In this document: positions 54,565-63,637 of the stretch, piece by piece | Numbering within the stretch: the stretch's first letter is position 1 | How the letters are laid out: every line of letters starts with the position of its first letter | Assembly (NCBI RefSeq): GCF_002846555.1 | Contig: NZ_PJMS01000001.1 | Location: 5,229,501 to 5,293,500 of the forward strand | Reading direction: 5' to 3' | Origin: Aquimarina sp. MAR_2010_214 | GTDB taxonomy: Bacteria; Bacteroidota; Bacteroidia; Flavobacteriales; Flavobacteriaceae | Length of the DNA: 64,000 bases | Translations under genes and position numbers: made by a program | Notes under the pieces: model-generated | Database searches by the model: none | What the model was told of the DNA's origin: nothing | The model's input: the letters and a program-made list of their open reading frames with translations, nothing else

Positions 54565-54701
54565 ATTATTAAAGTACAGCATAAGGGATTAAGTCTATCA
54601 GGTAAATCTTAAATTTTATCCAAGACAAATTCTATAGGTCAAGTTTATTTTATTTACGAAAAGTTTACGTTTTTCTATTTCTAAATTAGTTTTTTTGAAA
54701 A

Positions 54702-54760
54702 ATAGCTAGTCAGGTTCATAATCCAAAGTTTACTGGTTCGAGTCCAGTTCCCACTGCTAC
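54702..54760 (+). pseudogene. Degraded tRNA-fMet-like fragment
   Basis: The stretch aligns with the 3' two-thirds of bacterial tRNA-fMet: D-arm end TAGCT, anticodon loop TTCATAA (CAT), a perfect T arm ACTGG-TTCGAGT-CCAGT, then TCCCACT and GCTAC. The 5' acceptor strand is missing and the anticodon stem has mismatches, so it cannot fold as a functional tRNA. Such a fragment at the end of an accessory block could be an attachment-site remnant. Confidence 0.6.
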
Positions 54761-54805
54761 TCAGAACCTTCAACTTTTTAGTTATAGGTTTTATATTTAT
54801 AATTA

Positions 54806-55567
54806 CTAATTAGATAAATATTCAGAAACTTGAGAGCTAAAAGATCTTGAAGATAAGAACTCAATATCATTTTTTAATTTAAATTTATAAACGTTGTTGT
54901 TTATATAAGTACAACTTTTAATATAAATTTTGTTCAAAATTAATGTTCTGTGAATCCTTAAAAATTGATTTAAATCTAATTTATCGTATAAAGAACTCAT
55001 GGTTTTTCTGTACAAATAAGATTTTTCACTAGTTACTATTTGAATGTAATTCCCATCACTTTTAAAATAAATAATATCATCAATTCTAATAACTTGTTCT
55101 CTACCGTTTGTTGATAATGAGATTTGATTCAAAAACTGAGTAGATTCTTTCTCTGTATTTTGCTCTATAAGTTGTTTTATTTTTTCTTCCAACAATGATG
55201 CTTTCTTTGTTCTCTTAATATCCAAAATTCGCTTTACAGCTATAGCTAGGCGTTCTTCATCAAACGGTTTTAATAAATAATCTACAGCATTAATTTCAAA
55301 AGCATTTAAAGCATACGTATCATAAGCTGTTGTAAAAATAACATAGGGTTTTCTCTGAAGTTTTTCATAAACAGTAAAACCATCCATATCAGGCATTTGG
55401 ATGTCTAAAAAAATTAAGTCAGGCTCTTTTATTTGTATTTTTTCTAAAGCATCCTTGCCATTTTTACAATCTCCAACAATTAGAATAGACAGAAACGGCT
55501 CTAACAGTTTTCGCAAGCGTTGTCTTGCTAAAAATTCATCATCTATAATAAGGCATCTTAAGGTCAT
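54806..55567 (-). CDS. LytTR-family response regulator
   Basis: The 253-residue protein has a receiver domain ('CLIIDDEF', phospho-acceptor Asp55 in 'LIFLDIQMPD', Thr in 'IFTTAYD', Lys in 'YLLKPFDEER') and a C-terminal LytTR domain (about 150-253; 'IYFKSDGNYIQIV', 'FLRIHRTLILNK'). It follows its kinase after 5 bp. It is only about 30% similar by eye to the LytTR regulator at 39930, so the two systems are separate. No target is evident. Confidence 0.94.
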   Translation of the reverse strand: MTLRCLIIDDEFLARQRLRKLLEPFLSILIVGDCKNGKDALEKIQIKEPDLIFLDIQMPDMDGFTVYEKLQRKPYVIFTTAYDTYALNAFEINAVDYLLKPFDEERLAIAVKRILDIKRTKKASLLEEKIKQLIEQNTEKESTQFLNQISLSTNGREQVIRIDDIIYFKSDGNYIQIVTSEKSYLYRKTMSSLYDKLDLNQFLRIHRTLILNKIYIKSCTYINNNVYKFKLKNDIEFLSSRSFSSQVSEYLSN

Positions 55568-55572
55568 TATTG

Positions 55573-56685
55573 CTATTTAATAATTGGTAAAGCCATTTTC
55601 GCATTATACAATTCAGGAGTTTCAAAATCAGAATTAAATAAAAAATTGTTGTTGTAAAATTGCTGAAGTCGTTTTTTTATATTTTGTAAACCTGTTCCTG
55701 TACCTACAGGTTTTTTATAGTAGTCACTTTGTTGATTATTATAAGTATTCGAAATTTGAAGTACCAAAACATCATCATTCAATACATCATTATGTTCTAA
55801 TTTGATATCTATTTTAATTTCACCATTTTCAACAGTTGGCAATATGCCATATTTAACAGCATTTTCAACCAAGGGCTGAAATATCATACAAGGAATTTTC
55901 AAATTCTTAGTTTCTTCGGCTACATTATAAGTAATTGTAACACGGTCGTGATAACGAACTTGTTCTAAGTCTAAATAATCTTTTATAAAATTAAGTTCGT
56001 CTTTTACAGTAATCATTTGTTCAGCATCGTGTTCTAAAATGTTCCTTAATAAAGCACCTAATTTGCTCAACATTTTTTGAGCATTCTTGGTATCAATATC
56101 TATCATTGATGCTATAGAATGCAATGTATTAAACAAAAAATGAGGTTGTAATTGCATTCGTAATGCATTTAATTGTGATGCAATTAATGTTTTTTGATTT
56201 TCTATAAATTTCTTTTGATAATCAAAAGCAAGAAAAACAGAAACAATAACTAAAAGTTCAATAAAACTTGAAAAACTACCAATTACAAGAGCAACCATAC
56301 TATTATGTCCTAAAAAAGATTTTAGATAACCACTATTTATATAATTGATAAAATCATCTAATCGAGATACAATCAATTGATGAAAAATTGCAAGAAGAAC
56401 ACAACCGAATAGAAATTGAAAAACTTTCCGAAATTTTAATGCCCCTACGAACTGAATAAATTTTGTTAACGCATAAATTATTGGTGCCAAAATAACCCAA
56501 AGTAAATACGAGATGCATATTTTTAATGTAGTTAATAACCAACTAAAGTTGTAGTTATATTCATTTATTAAATGGTTTGTGTACGCTTTTAAAATAAAAA
56601 ACAAACTAATCAACAGACAGGCAATTATTAGCCTATTAACAGGTATAGGCAAGCTATTGTAATATGACTGAAGTTTTTTTTGCAT
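55573..56685 (-). CDS. LytS/YehU-type sensor histidine kinase
   Basis: The 370-residue protein has four membrane helices (about 18-34, 48-70, 88-105 and 129-154) and then a His_kinase domain with the phospho-His at residue 182 in 'MQLQPHFLFNTLHSIASM', followed by a HATPase domain ('MIFQPLVENAVKYGI', 'GTGTGLQNIKKRLQQFY'). It lacks the periplasmic TPR sensor of the kinase at 38049. It forms an operon with the LytTR regulator downstream. The divergent small lipoprotein gene at 56781 could be a partner. Confidence 0.93.
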   Translation of the reverse strand: MQKKLQSYYNSLPIPVNRLIIACLLISLFFILKAYTNHLINEYNYNFSWLLTTLKICISYLLWVILAPIIYALTKFIQFVGALKFRKVFQFLFGCVLLAIFHQLIVSRLDDFINYINSGYLKSFLGHNSMVALVIGSFSSFIELLVIVSVFLAFDYQKKFIENQKTLIASQLNALRMQLQPHFLFNTLHSIASMIDIDTKNAQKMLSKLGALLRNILEHDAEQMITVKDELNFIKDYLDLEQVRYHDRVTITYNVAEETKNLKIPCMIFQPLVENAVKYGILPTVENGEIKIDIKLEHNDVLNDDVLVLQISNTYNNQQSDYYKKPVGTGTGLQNIKKRLQQFYNNNFLFNSDFETPELYNAKMALPIIK

Positions 56686-56780
56686 TACAGTTACTAATTC
56701 AATTCTAAATAATTTATTTTTAAATTTTTTAATTCTAACTTTTAGATTTTTTATAAGTTAGCATAATTAAATTATTTTTT

Positions 56781-57254
56781 ATGAAATCACATAATCTTTA
56801 TCTGTTCCTTTTTTTAGCAATTTTATGTTTTAACTGTAAAAATAATAAGGCAAATTCTGATAAAACAGATTCAAATATAATAGATACCAATATAAAAGAT
56901 ATAAGCGAATTATCTTATATTGAAATTTATCGAGCACTTTTTGTTGATAACAATGGAGGTTTTGATGCACACGGTGATTTATATGGTCAAGATGCGGTTT
57001 CATATTTATCTTTTTCAGAAGAATCTGGTTCTTGTGGAAATGCTATATATTTATCGAGTACATCTAATGATAGTATAGTGCTGGCATTAAAATCAAGTTT
57101 TAATTTTCCGGGCAATCCAGAAAACGAAATGCTAAGAGCTTATATATTGCCGCCTAAAGAAAAAATTTCTGTTGGTAGCTCTAAATTCTGTTACAACGGT
57201 AAAGAATATAACATAAAAAAAGAAATTATTTCTGCAGGTTTTGGCAAAAACTAA
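56781..57254 (+). CDS. Small lipoprotein or exported protein, unknown
   Basis: Not recognised. The 157-residue protein has a hydrophobic signal with two candidate lipid-attachment cysteines (Cys16 and Cys19, 'AILCFNCKNN'), an Asp/Asn/Thr-rich linker, and a small domain (about 45-157) containing 'YIEIYRALFVDNNGGFDAHG' region and two Cys ('GSCGNAIY', 'SKFCYNGKEY') that might form a disulphide. It is divergent from the LytS-type kinase gene with a 95-bp spacer, an arrangement that often marks a regulated target. Confidence 0.65.
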   Translation: MKSHNLYLFLFLAILCFNCKNNKANSDKTDSNIIDTNIKDISELSYIEIYRALFVDNNGGFDAHGDLYGQDAVSYLSFSEESGSCGNAIYLSSTSNDSIVLALKSSFNFPGNPENEMLRAYILPPKEKISVGSSKFCYNGKEYNIKKEIISAGFGKN

Positions 57255-57477
57255 ACTCATCACAAAATTATAAAGACTCCGTTTTTCTGTGAAATAGAAT
57301 GTGCTGTTTCGTTTATTTTGTGATAAGTGGTTAGACTCTTATTATTTTTCATCTTTTTATAACAATTTTAAACGAGTTGTAAACCACTTATCACAAACCG
57401 AACGACCTAACACTTTTTCATTTTTAGAAAGGTTAATCGTGTCTAAATTTGTCTCATAATTTTAAATCAATTAAGAG

Positions 57478-58524
57478 ATGAACACGCTAAAATCAAGAAT
57501 AACACTACAGTTATTTATGTTATTATTGTCTGCGATAACTTTTGCGCAGAACATTACACTACCTAACGTAAGTCAAAAATCTGTGATCACTCAAAGATTA
57601 GGGCTTTCAGACGTTACCATTACATATCATAGTCCAAGTGTACAAGGGCGACAAGTTTTTGGAGGTATAGTACCTTATGATCAAATATGGAGAGCTGGAG
57701 CAAATGAAAATACAACTATTACATTTACACACAATGCTACTGTAGAAGGGAAAAAGATTCCTGCAGGAACTTACGGGTTTTATATCATGCCTAAAGAGGA
57801 AAGTGCTATACTATTATTTTCTAAGTTTAATAAATCATGGGGAACTAACGCGCCAGATGAAAAGGATTTAGCTTTAATAGTAACAGTAAAAACAGAAGCA
57901 ATCGATTTTCAAGAATGGTTAAGTTATGATTTTACCAATAGAGGAGCTTCTAATCTTACAGCAGTTTTACAATGGGAAAAAACAAAAATTCCATTTAAAA
58001 TTGAATTCGATACTAAAAAAATTGTGGTCGATAATGCTCGGGCAGAATTAAAAGGCATTGCCGGATTTGGCTGGAGAGGCCATATGCAAGCTGCTAGGTA
58101 TTGTGCGCAAAACAATTACAATTTGGAAGAAGCAATGGTATGGATAGAGAAGTCTATTGCAAGCAGTAAAAGTTTTAGCAATCTTGCTGTTAAAGCACAA
58201 TTATTGGTTAACAAAGGACAAGTTGCAGAGGCTCAAAAAATAATGGATGAAGCCATTCCAACTGGTACACCGAATCAAATAAACCAATATGGTTATCAAC
58301 TACTTGCGTTGAATAGAACAAAAAAAGCAATAGAAATTTTTACATACAATGTTAAGAATAATCAGGATGATCCATTTATCTGGGGGTTTACAGATAGTTT
58401 AGGAGAAGCATATTTAAAAGCAGGAGACAAAAAGAAAGCATTAAAATATTATAAAATTGCAAAATCCAAAGCTCCTCAAAACCAACAAGCATATCTTGAT
58501 GGTGTGATTGCTGGAATCAAATAA
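57478..58524 (+). CDS. Exported DUF2911 domain protein with C-terminal TPR-like helices
   Basis: The 348-residue protein has a signal peptide (cleavage after 'TFAQ'), a DUF2911 domain (about 28-165) with the typical 'YHSPSVQGRQVFGGIVPYDQ', here at 43-62, 'WRAGANENTTITF' and 'IPAGTYGFYIMP', and tetratricopeptide-like helices (about 190-345, 'AKIYYKIAKSKAP'-type ending). DUF2911 proteins are common exported proteins of Bacteroidota with unknown activity. The hydrolase-like gene follows after 8 bp, so they are probably one operon. Confidence 0.88.
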   Translation: MNTLKSRITLQLFMLLLSAITFAQNITLPNVSQKSVITQRLGLSDVTITYHSPSVQGRQVFGGIVPYDQIWRAGANENTTITFTHNATVEGKKIPAGTYGFYIMPKEESAILLFSKFNKSWGTNAPDEKDLALIVTVKTEAIDFQEWLSYDFTNRGASNLTAVLQWEKTKIPFKIEFDTKKIVVDNARAELKGIAGFGWRGHMQAARYCAQNNYNLEEAMVWIEKSIASSKSFSNLAVKAQLLVNKGQVAEAQKIMDEAIPTGTPNQINQYGYQLLALNRTKKAIEIFTYNVKNNQDDPFIWGFTDSLGEAYLKAGDKKKALKYYKIAKSKAPQNQQAYLDGVIAGIK

Positions 58525-58532
58525 TAATAATC

Positions 58533-59210
58533 ATGAAAAAGTTACACAATTCAATGTTACTAATTGTACTCGTTACATTTTCTCTTAGTTGTATGCACCT
58601 ATCGGGTCAACAGAAATTGAAAACGTTTAATTACAACGGAAAAAATTTAAATTATACGATTCTATTACCATTAGATTTTGATTCCAGTAAAACATATCCT
58701 CTTATAGTAGGGCCTTCAGAAACTGATTCAGCAAATGACCAAAGTTTTTATTGGAGAGGAACTACAGATAGTCGGGGTTGGATACTTGTTGGGTATAAAG
58801 TATATAATGCTACAAATAGAATAGAAGAAGTAAAGGCATTATTCGAACACTTAAAATCGAAGTATAATATAGAGGGAAATAAATTCCATACTGTATGTTT
58901 TAGCGCTAATAGCGCCAGTATTTTTGATTTAGTTATGGAAATGCCGGAATATTTTGCAGGAATAACAGGTATGGCTGGAAACCCTAGCAATAGCAATACA
59001 GAAAAAATGAAACAACTAAAAGGTATTAAAGTACAATTTATTGTTGGAGATCGCGATCGTTATTGGATGAATTCTGCTAAAAAAAGTCATCAAATATTAC
59101 AAAGTATTGAGGTAGAAAGTTCCATTGAAGTCATAAAAAATGGCGAACATGTATTAAAACCCTTAATAGGAAAGGGATTTCTGGATAGAGCAAAGCGATT
59201 GAGAGACTAA
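58533..59210 (+). CDS. Alpha/beta-hydrolase-like exported protein with atypical nucleophile elbow
   Basis: The 225-residue protein has a signal peptide (a Cys20 in 'FSLSC' is a possible but non-ideal lipobox) and an esterase/PHB-depolymerase-like fold: 'LNYTILLPLDFDSSKTYPLI', 'FHTVCFSANSASIFDLVME', 'IVGDRDRYWMNS' and a late 'NGEHVL' with the candidate catalytic His. The nucleophile elbow, normally GxSxG, reads C-F-S-A-N, so catalysis is uncertain. It lies in a run of exported-protein genes following DUF2911. Confidence 0.7.
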   Translation: MKKLHNSMLLIVLVTFSLSCMHLSGQQKLKTFNYNGKNLNYTILLPLDFDSSKTYPLIVGPSETDSANDQSFYWRGTTDSRGWILVGYKVYNATNRIEEVKALFEHLKSKYNIEGNKFHTVCFSANSASIFDLVMEMPEYFAGITGMAGNPSNSNTEKMKQLKGIKVQFIVGDRDRYWMNSAKKSHQILQSIEVESSIEVIKNGEHVLKPLIGKGFLDRAKRLRD

Positions 59211-59249
59211 TCCATTAATGAGCATAATCTGAAAACACAAAAATGAAAA

Positions 59250-60143
59250 ATGAAAACAGTATGTATTTTACTAGCATTAGTCTCGTATATTTTTTCAGGT
59301 AACGATACTAAAAATCAAAGCAATAAATATATCTATTTCACTACAGAAGAAGGTTCCGAAGGTCGGGATATTGTACGAATAAGTACAGATGGAAATTCAA
59401 GAAAACGGTTGACCTCTGATAATGGCTCTAATCATTATCCACATCATAATAGCCCTAAATTATCACCAGATGGAGCAAAAATAGTATATCATAGTGATAC
59501 CGATAGACATGATAGATATTCGATTTGGACTATGAATATAGATGGAAGCGACAAAACTAGAATTACTTTAAAAGAAGGCTTGTTTGCTAATTGGAGTCCA
59601 GATGGAAAGCGCATCATTTTTAGTGGAAGACGAAATGGTATATGGGAAATTTTAAGCGTAGCAAGTGATGGAAGTGATGAAAAAAATATTTCTGAAAACT
59701 TCAAAAAAGTAAAACAACCTACTTGGGGAGCCGTTTGCGATTATCACCCCAATGGCAAATCAGTTGTATTTTCATATATCAGAGAAAAAAAATTGTATTC
59801 AATGGATTTACAAACAAAAAAGATAACTCAAATATCGCCATCCAATCACTCTTATACGCAATCAGCTTTTTCAAAATATGGAAAGCAAATTGCAGTTAAT
59901 AGGAAAATAAAAGAAAAGGAAGGGTATGATTTAATTATAATATCTACAGTTGATAATACCATAGAAACAATCGCTAAAAATGTGATTTCTTATTCGGCAC
60001 CATCTTGGTCAAAATCAGGAGAAGAAATATTATTTGCAGGTGTAATTAATGGTAATCAAGAGATATTCAAAATTAATTTAAAAGATAAAACAGAAACTCA
60101 ATTAACCAAAAATTCAGATTTCGATGCAATGCCAACATGGTAA
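59250..60143 (+). CDS. Exported TolB-like beta-propeller protein, copy 1
   Basis: The 297-residue protein has an N-terminal signal and about six WD40-like (PD40) blades of the form 'IWTMNIDGSDKTRIT', 'FANWSPDGKRIIFSGRR' and 'GSDEKNISEN', the pattern of TolB and the DPP-IV-type propellers. It has no added catalytic domain, so it is a stand-alone propeller, likely a periplasmic or surface binding protein. Two further propellers of similar size follow within 4 kb (60157 and 62159). The gap to the next is 13 bp. Confidence 0.85.
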   Translation: MKTVCILLALVSYIFSGNDTKNQSNKYIYFTTEEGSEGRDIVRISTDGNSRKRLTSDNGSNHYPHHNSPKLSPDGAKIVYHSDTDRHDRYSIWTMNIDGSDKTRITLKEGLFANWSPDGKRIIFSGRRNGIWEILSVASDGSDEKNISENFKKVKQPTWGAVCDYHPNGKSVVFSYIREKKLYSMDLQTKKITQISPSNHSYTQSAFSKYGKQIAVNRKIKEKEGYDLIIISTVDNTIETIAKNVISYSAPSWSKSGEEILFAGVINGNQEIFKINLKDKTETQLTKNSDFDAMPTW

Positions 60144-60156
60144 TAATTAATCAAAA

Positions 60157-61026
60157 ATGAAAAACATGATTCCTATAAAAAAGATTGTATTAGAACTTGC
60201 CTTAATATTTACAATCCAATCATACACGCAATCAAAAGAAAGAATAATTTTCACAAAAAACAGAGAAATTCATTGTATGAATATTGATGGTACAGGATTA
60301 AAACAATTAACAGATTTTAAAATGCCAGGACATACACCTATCAGTTTGTCTGCCTCTACAACCAAAAAAGGCAAAATTGCGTTTATCTATGACCCTGTTA
60401 ATCATGGTTATATGTCAACTTATATAATGAATGCAAATGGAACTAATATTAAAAGGATTTCTAAAGAACCTAAGTCAGGTAAATCAAGTACTTGGGGGAC
60501 AACCGTTTCTCCCGATGGAAAATATTATGTATTTGAGTCAAAATGGTCTAATAATGTTGAGATTTATAGAATGAATGCAGACGGGAGTAATGTTATTAAT
60601 ATAAGTAAAAGTATTAAAGATGATGCTTTTCCCAAATGGTCGCCAGATAGCCAACAAATTATTTATACTACTAAAAACACTAAAAGTGGTTGGGATATTA
60701 TTGCAACTGATTTAGCAGGAAACAAAAAGAAAGTTTTAATACATTCTAAAGAAGAAATAAGAAATGTAGCTTATTCAAAAGATGGAAAATTAATTGCTTA
60801 TTGTGTGGCAAAATCTAATTCATCAGATTTAATGTTAGCAGATGCTAATGGCTCAAATATTAGAAAATTAAAAACAATTGCACAGTATTCAAACGTGTCA
60901 TTTTCTCCAAACAATAAGAGCATCACATTCGTCTCAAAGAATAATAAAATAACAATAATGAAATTAGAGGGAACCGGTTATAAGGAACTAACAACAGGAA
61001 GAAGACCCGTTTGGTCATTTAATTAA
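60157..61026 (+). CDS. Exported TolB-like beta-propeller protein, copy 2
   Basis: The 289-residue protein has a signal peptide ('IVLELALIFTIQSYTQS') and PD40 blades: 'IHCMNIDGTGLKQLT', 'YIMNANGTNIKRIS', 'YRMNADGSNVINIS', 'FPKWSPDSQQIIYT' and 'LMLADANGSNIRKL'. It is a paralog of the genes at 59250 and 62159 but not a recent duplicate. A GNAT acetyltransferase gene follows after 17 bp in the same direction. Confidence 0.85.
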   Translation: MKNMIPIKKIVLELALIFTIQSYTQSKERIIFTKNREIHCMNIDGTGLKQLTDFKMPGHTPISLSASTTKKGKIAFIYDPVNHGYMSTYIMNANGTNIKRISKEPKSGKSSTWGTTVSPDGKYYVFESKWSNNVEIYRMNADGSNVINISKSIKDDAFPKWSPDSQQIIYTTKNTKSGWDIIATDLAGNKKKVLIHSKEEIRNVAYSKDGKLIAYCVAKSNSSDLMLADANGSNIRKLKTIAQYSNVSFSPNNKSITFVSKNNKITIMKLEGTGYKELTTGRRPVWSFN

Positions 61027-61043
61027 AAAGATTTAAGGCAATT

Positions 61044-61490
61044 ATGATTAGAAAGTACAAGGAAGTAGATTTAGAAATACTTATGAAAATTTGGGGAGAA
61101 GCTTCAGTTTTAGCACATCCATTTTTAGAAGATGAGTTTGTTCAAAAAGTAACCCAAGATATGAGGCAAATATACCTACCAAACCCTGAAGCCAATACCT
61201 ATGTTTATAAAGAAAATGAAAATATCGTAGGTTTTATTTCAATGATAGAAAATGAAATAGCAGGTTTATTTGTCAATCCAAAAAATTGTTCAAAAGGGAT
61301 AGGCTCAGCTTTAGTAAATTATGTACAGGAAAAAGGGTATGATATTCTTGAAGTTGAAGTATTTAAAAACAATGAGATTGGTCGTGCTTTTTATGATAAA
61401 TATGGGTTTAAAAAAATCAATGAATACTTTTTTGAAGCAGCTAATCAAAACGTGCTAAGAATGAGATATGTCAAAAAAAACATTAAATAA
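61044..61490 (+). CDS. GNAT-family N-acetyltransferase
   Basis: The 148-residue cytoplasmic protein begins 'MIRKYKEVDLEILMKIW' and has the acetyl-CoA-binding region 'IAGLFVNPKNCSKGIGSALV' (Q/RxxGxG/A-type loop as 'SKGIGSA') and the C-terminal 'NEIGRAFYDKYGFKK' motif, typical of small YjaB/RimI-type acetyltransferases. The substrate is unknown. It is the only predicted cytoplasmic enzyme in the run of exported proteins and may be co-transcribed with the propeller gene. Confidence 0.9.
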   Translation: MIRKYKEVDLEILMKIWGEASVLAHPFLEDEFVQKVTQDMRQIYLPNPEANTYVYKENENIVGFISMIENEIAGLFVNPKNCSKGIGSALVNYVQEKGYDILEVEVFKNNEIGRAFYDKYGFKKINEYFFEAANQNVLRMRYVKKNIK

Positions 61491-61601
61491 AAGTTAGCAT
61501 TGCATCAATAGAACTAAAATCTCCTTTGCATTTTTTAAGCTGTCTATTTTTGCCTTACACATTACTAATAAGCTAAAAACTTCTAATTACATAGGGTTTA
61601 A

Positions 61602-61820
61602 GAAAAAGGATTCTGGACAAAACACTATACCATGACACTTTGGAAGAACCATGAAGATATGAAAGCATTTGCTTATAACAGTGACCATTTAGAAGCTATT
61701 CATAAATCAAAATTGATTACCAAAGAAATTTAAACAGTTGTAATTGATGTGAATAACATTCCTAATTAGAAAGAAGTCAAAAGCCTATTGAAAAGCAAAG
61801 GCAAAAAATATAAATTTTAA
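61602..61820 (+). pseudogene. Decayed gene fragment with two in-frame stops
   Basis: One frame reads 'KGFWTKHYTMTLWKNHEDM', 'KAFAYNSDHLEAIHKSK', 'LITKEI', stop, 'TVVIDVNNIPN', stop, 'KEVKSLLKSKGKKYKF', stop. The 'TLWKNHEDMKAFAYNSDHLEAI' part resembles the C-terminal half of small dimeric monooxygenase-like (ABM superfamily or DUF3291-type) proteins. With two internal stops and no start region, it is a remnant. The rest of the 333-bp gap 61491-61823 holds nothing that I recognise. Confidence 0.55.
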
Positions 61821-61823
61821 TAG

Positions 61824-62162
61824 ATGAAAAGAGTTTATTTAATAGCAGCAATCATTGGCTTTATTGTGCCAACATTTTTTGTAGTAATCGAATCGATAGC
61901 TACGGGAAATATTTTACTCTATACAAACCCTCTTGCAACTTTTAATGGAATGTTTGCAAATAGAATATCTTCCATTTTTGCCATTGATCTTCTTTTTACA
62001 GTTTTAGTGTTTTTTATATGGTCTTATAAGCAATCTAAAAAACATAAAATCAAACCTGTGTATGTTGTTTGGTTACTTACACTACTTTTTGGTTTAGCAG
62101 GAGGTTTCCCTTTATTCTTATATCTAAGAGAAAAAACAATAAAAAATCATTTGAAGTTATGA
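61824..62162 (+). CDS. DUF2834-like small membrane protein
   Basis: The 112-residue protein has three membrane helices and the layout of DUF2834: 'NPLATFNGMFANRISSIFAI', 'DLLFTVLVFFIWSYKQSKK' and the C-terminal 'GGFPLFLYLREKTIK' (family pattern lPlfLylRer). The function of the family is unknown. Its stop overlaps the start of the next propeller gene (ATGA at 62159-62162), so the two are translationally coupled. Confidence 0.8.
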   Translation: MKRVYLIAAIIGFIVPTFFVVIESIATGNILLYTNPLATFNGMFANRISSIFAIDLLFTVLVFFIWSYKQSKKHKIKPVYVVWLLTLLFGLAGGFPLFLYLREKTIKNHLKL

Positions 62163-63040
62163 AAATCACAAATAAAACGAAGGTATTCTTCTTCTTGGTG
62201 CTATTATATATCACAAATACCACAGCACAATCGTATGAAGTTTTGTATACTAAGCAAATTAACAATTCAGATAACATCTTCGTTATTAATGAACATGGGA
62301 AGTCAAAACAAATCACAAATCATCCAAGGAAGGATAGTAGTCCAATGATGTCCCCAGATGGTAATTTCATTGTCTTTACTTCTGAGCGAGTTGGTTGGTG
62401 GAAGATTTGGTTTTTAGATGTCAAAAAGAACGAGTATAGACAACTAACAAACTCTAGTACGGCAGAACATAGTCCGTCTTGGTCTGCAGATGGAAATCAT
62501 ATTCTTTTTGTCTCTTCGAGAACTGGTAATAATGAAATTTTTTTAATGGATAAGAACGGAGAAAACTTAAAAAACCTCACTAATAATGGTAAATCGGATG
62601 TAATGCCGTTTTGGGGAAAAGATAATATGATATACTATTCATCAGAAATTAATGGCGTTTATCAAATTATGCGAATGCATTCTGATGGTTCTCAAAAAGA
62701 AAAGTTGACAAAGAATAAAGGAGATAAATTAATGCCACAACTATCTAATGACGTTAAAAGAATACTCTATTATGGAAATGCTGACGGGAATATGGAAGTA
62801 TATATAATGACTATAAATGGTAATAAACATAAGAAAATTACTAATCACCCCTTAATAGACATGAGACCAAAGTGGTCGTCAGACGATAAAAAAATAGTGT
62901 TTGAACGTGGAAATAAGAGAGATAATCATCATATATATATAATGGATGCAAATGGAGAAAATGTGAAGCAACTTACATTTTCAAATTATAATTATGCAGC
63001 ATCTTTTATTTCAAACAATGTAAAATTATTAAAGAAATAG
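62159..63040 (+). CDS. Exported TolB-like beta-propeller protein, copy 3
   Basis: I place the start at 62159 ('MKITNKTKVFFFLVLLY', followed by a signal cleavage near 'TTAQ'), giving 293 residues; the longer frame from 62069 lies inside the upstream membrane-protein gene. PD40 blades are clear: 'SPMMSPDGNFIVFTSER', 'EHSPSWSADGNHILFVS', 'FLMDKNGENLKNLTN', 'MRMHSDGSQKEKLT', 'YIMTINGNKHKKITN', 'YIMDANGENVKQLT'. The ATGA overlap with the DUF2834-like gene is a strong sign of coupled expression. Confidence 0.87.
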   Translation: MKITNKTKVFFFLVLLYITNTTAQSYEVLYTKQINNSDNIFVINEHGKSKQITNHPRKDSSPMMSPDGNFIVFTSERVGWWKIWFLDVKKNEYRQLTNSSTAEHSPSWSADGNHILFVSSRTGNNEIFLMDKNGENLKNLTNNGKSDVMPFWGKDNMIYYSSEINGVYQIMRMHSDGSQKEKLTKNKGDKLMPQLSNDVKRILYYGNADGNMEVYIMTINGNKHKKITNHPLIDMRPKWSSDDKKIVFERGNKRDNHHIYIMDANGENVKQLTFSNYNYAASFISNNVKLLKK

Positions 63041-63327
63041 TACTCATACCCTCTTAGGGTGGTGACATAAAATTTTTGTCCATAAATACTAAATGAATTT
63101 ATTTAGAAGTTTTCAAAATGGTTAAACATATATCAAAATCAATTGATCTGAAGATATTAAAAGAAAAAGTTAATGACGCTATAAAAAAAGGGTTAAAATC
63201 ATTGAGATTATATTTTTCATAAACAATAATTAAGAACTAAATCATTTAAATAAAGTATTGATTTTAACTATATCACAATTAATTAGCCTTCTCAAACGTT
63301 TTATACATTTAGTAAAAAAATAATAAA

Positions 63328-63564
63328 ATGAAACTTGAAAGTATAAAAACGGAAATATATAATAAATTGAAAAACAAACTCAATCAACTTAAAGTCACTA
63401 CTGATGAAGATATAAGGAGTTTTGTTATTACCGTATGGTGGGATAAGGTAAATTATGAAGCTCCAAATGTTTATGAAAATGAAAAGACATTTAGAGGCAA
63501 AAAAAAAGAATTAGCTACAATTTATAATAATCAAATAACACCCTTTATAGAACAAAATTTATAA
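63328..63564 (+). CDS. Small hypothetical protein (78 residues)
   Basis: Not recognised. The protein is soluble and mostly helical, starting 'MKLESIKTEIYNKLKNKLNQ' with a tryptophan pair in the middle ('VITVWWDKVNYEAPN') and a Lys/Glu-rich second half. It has no signal peptide. It lies alone, 287 bp after the third propeller gene (a stretch with only a doubtful 34-codon frame at 63118-63222), and is followed by a terminator, which supports transcription. Confidence 0.55.
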   Translation: MKLESIKTEIYNKLKNKLNQLKVTTDEDIRSFVITVWWDKVNYEAPNVYENEKTFRGKKKELATIYNNQITPFIEQNL

Positions 63565-63600
63565 AACACCCTTTGATTATATCAATCCATCTTTACAATT

Positions 63601-63637
63601 CTCTTAACCTGCTCCTAGTTAAGAGTTTCCTTTTTTA
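63601..63637 (+). terminator. Terminator after the small hypothetical gene
   Basis: CTCTTAAC-CTGCTCCTA-GTTAAGAG forms a perfect 8-bp stem and is followed by a T-rich tract, about 37 bp after the stop at 63564. Confidence 0.8.

Noticed and set aside
63118..63222. 34-codon frame starting 'MVKHISKSIDLKILKEKV'
   Set aside because: Too short, no family resemblance and no clear promoter; it may be chance in AT-rich DNA.
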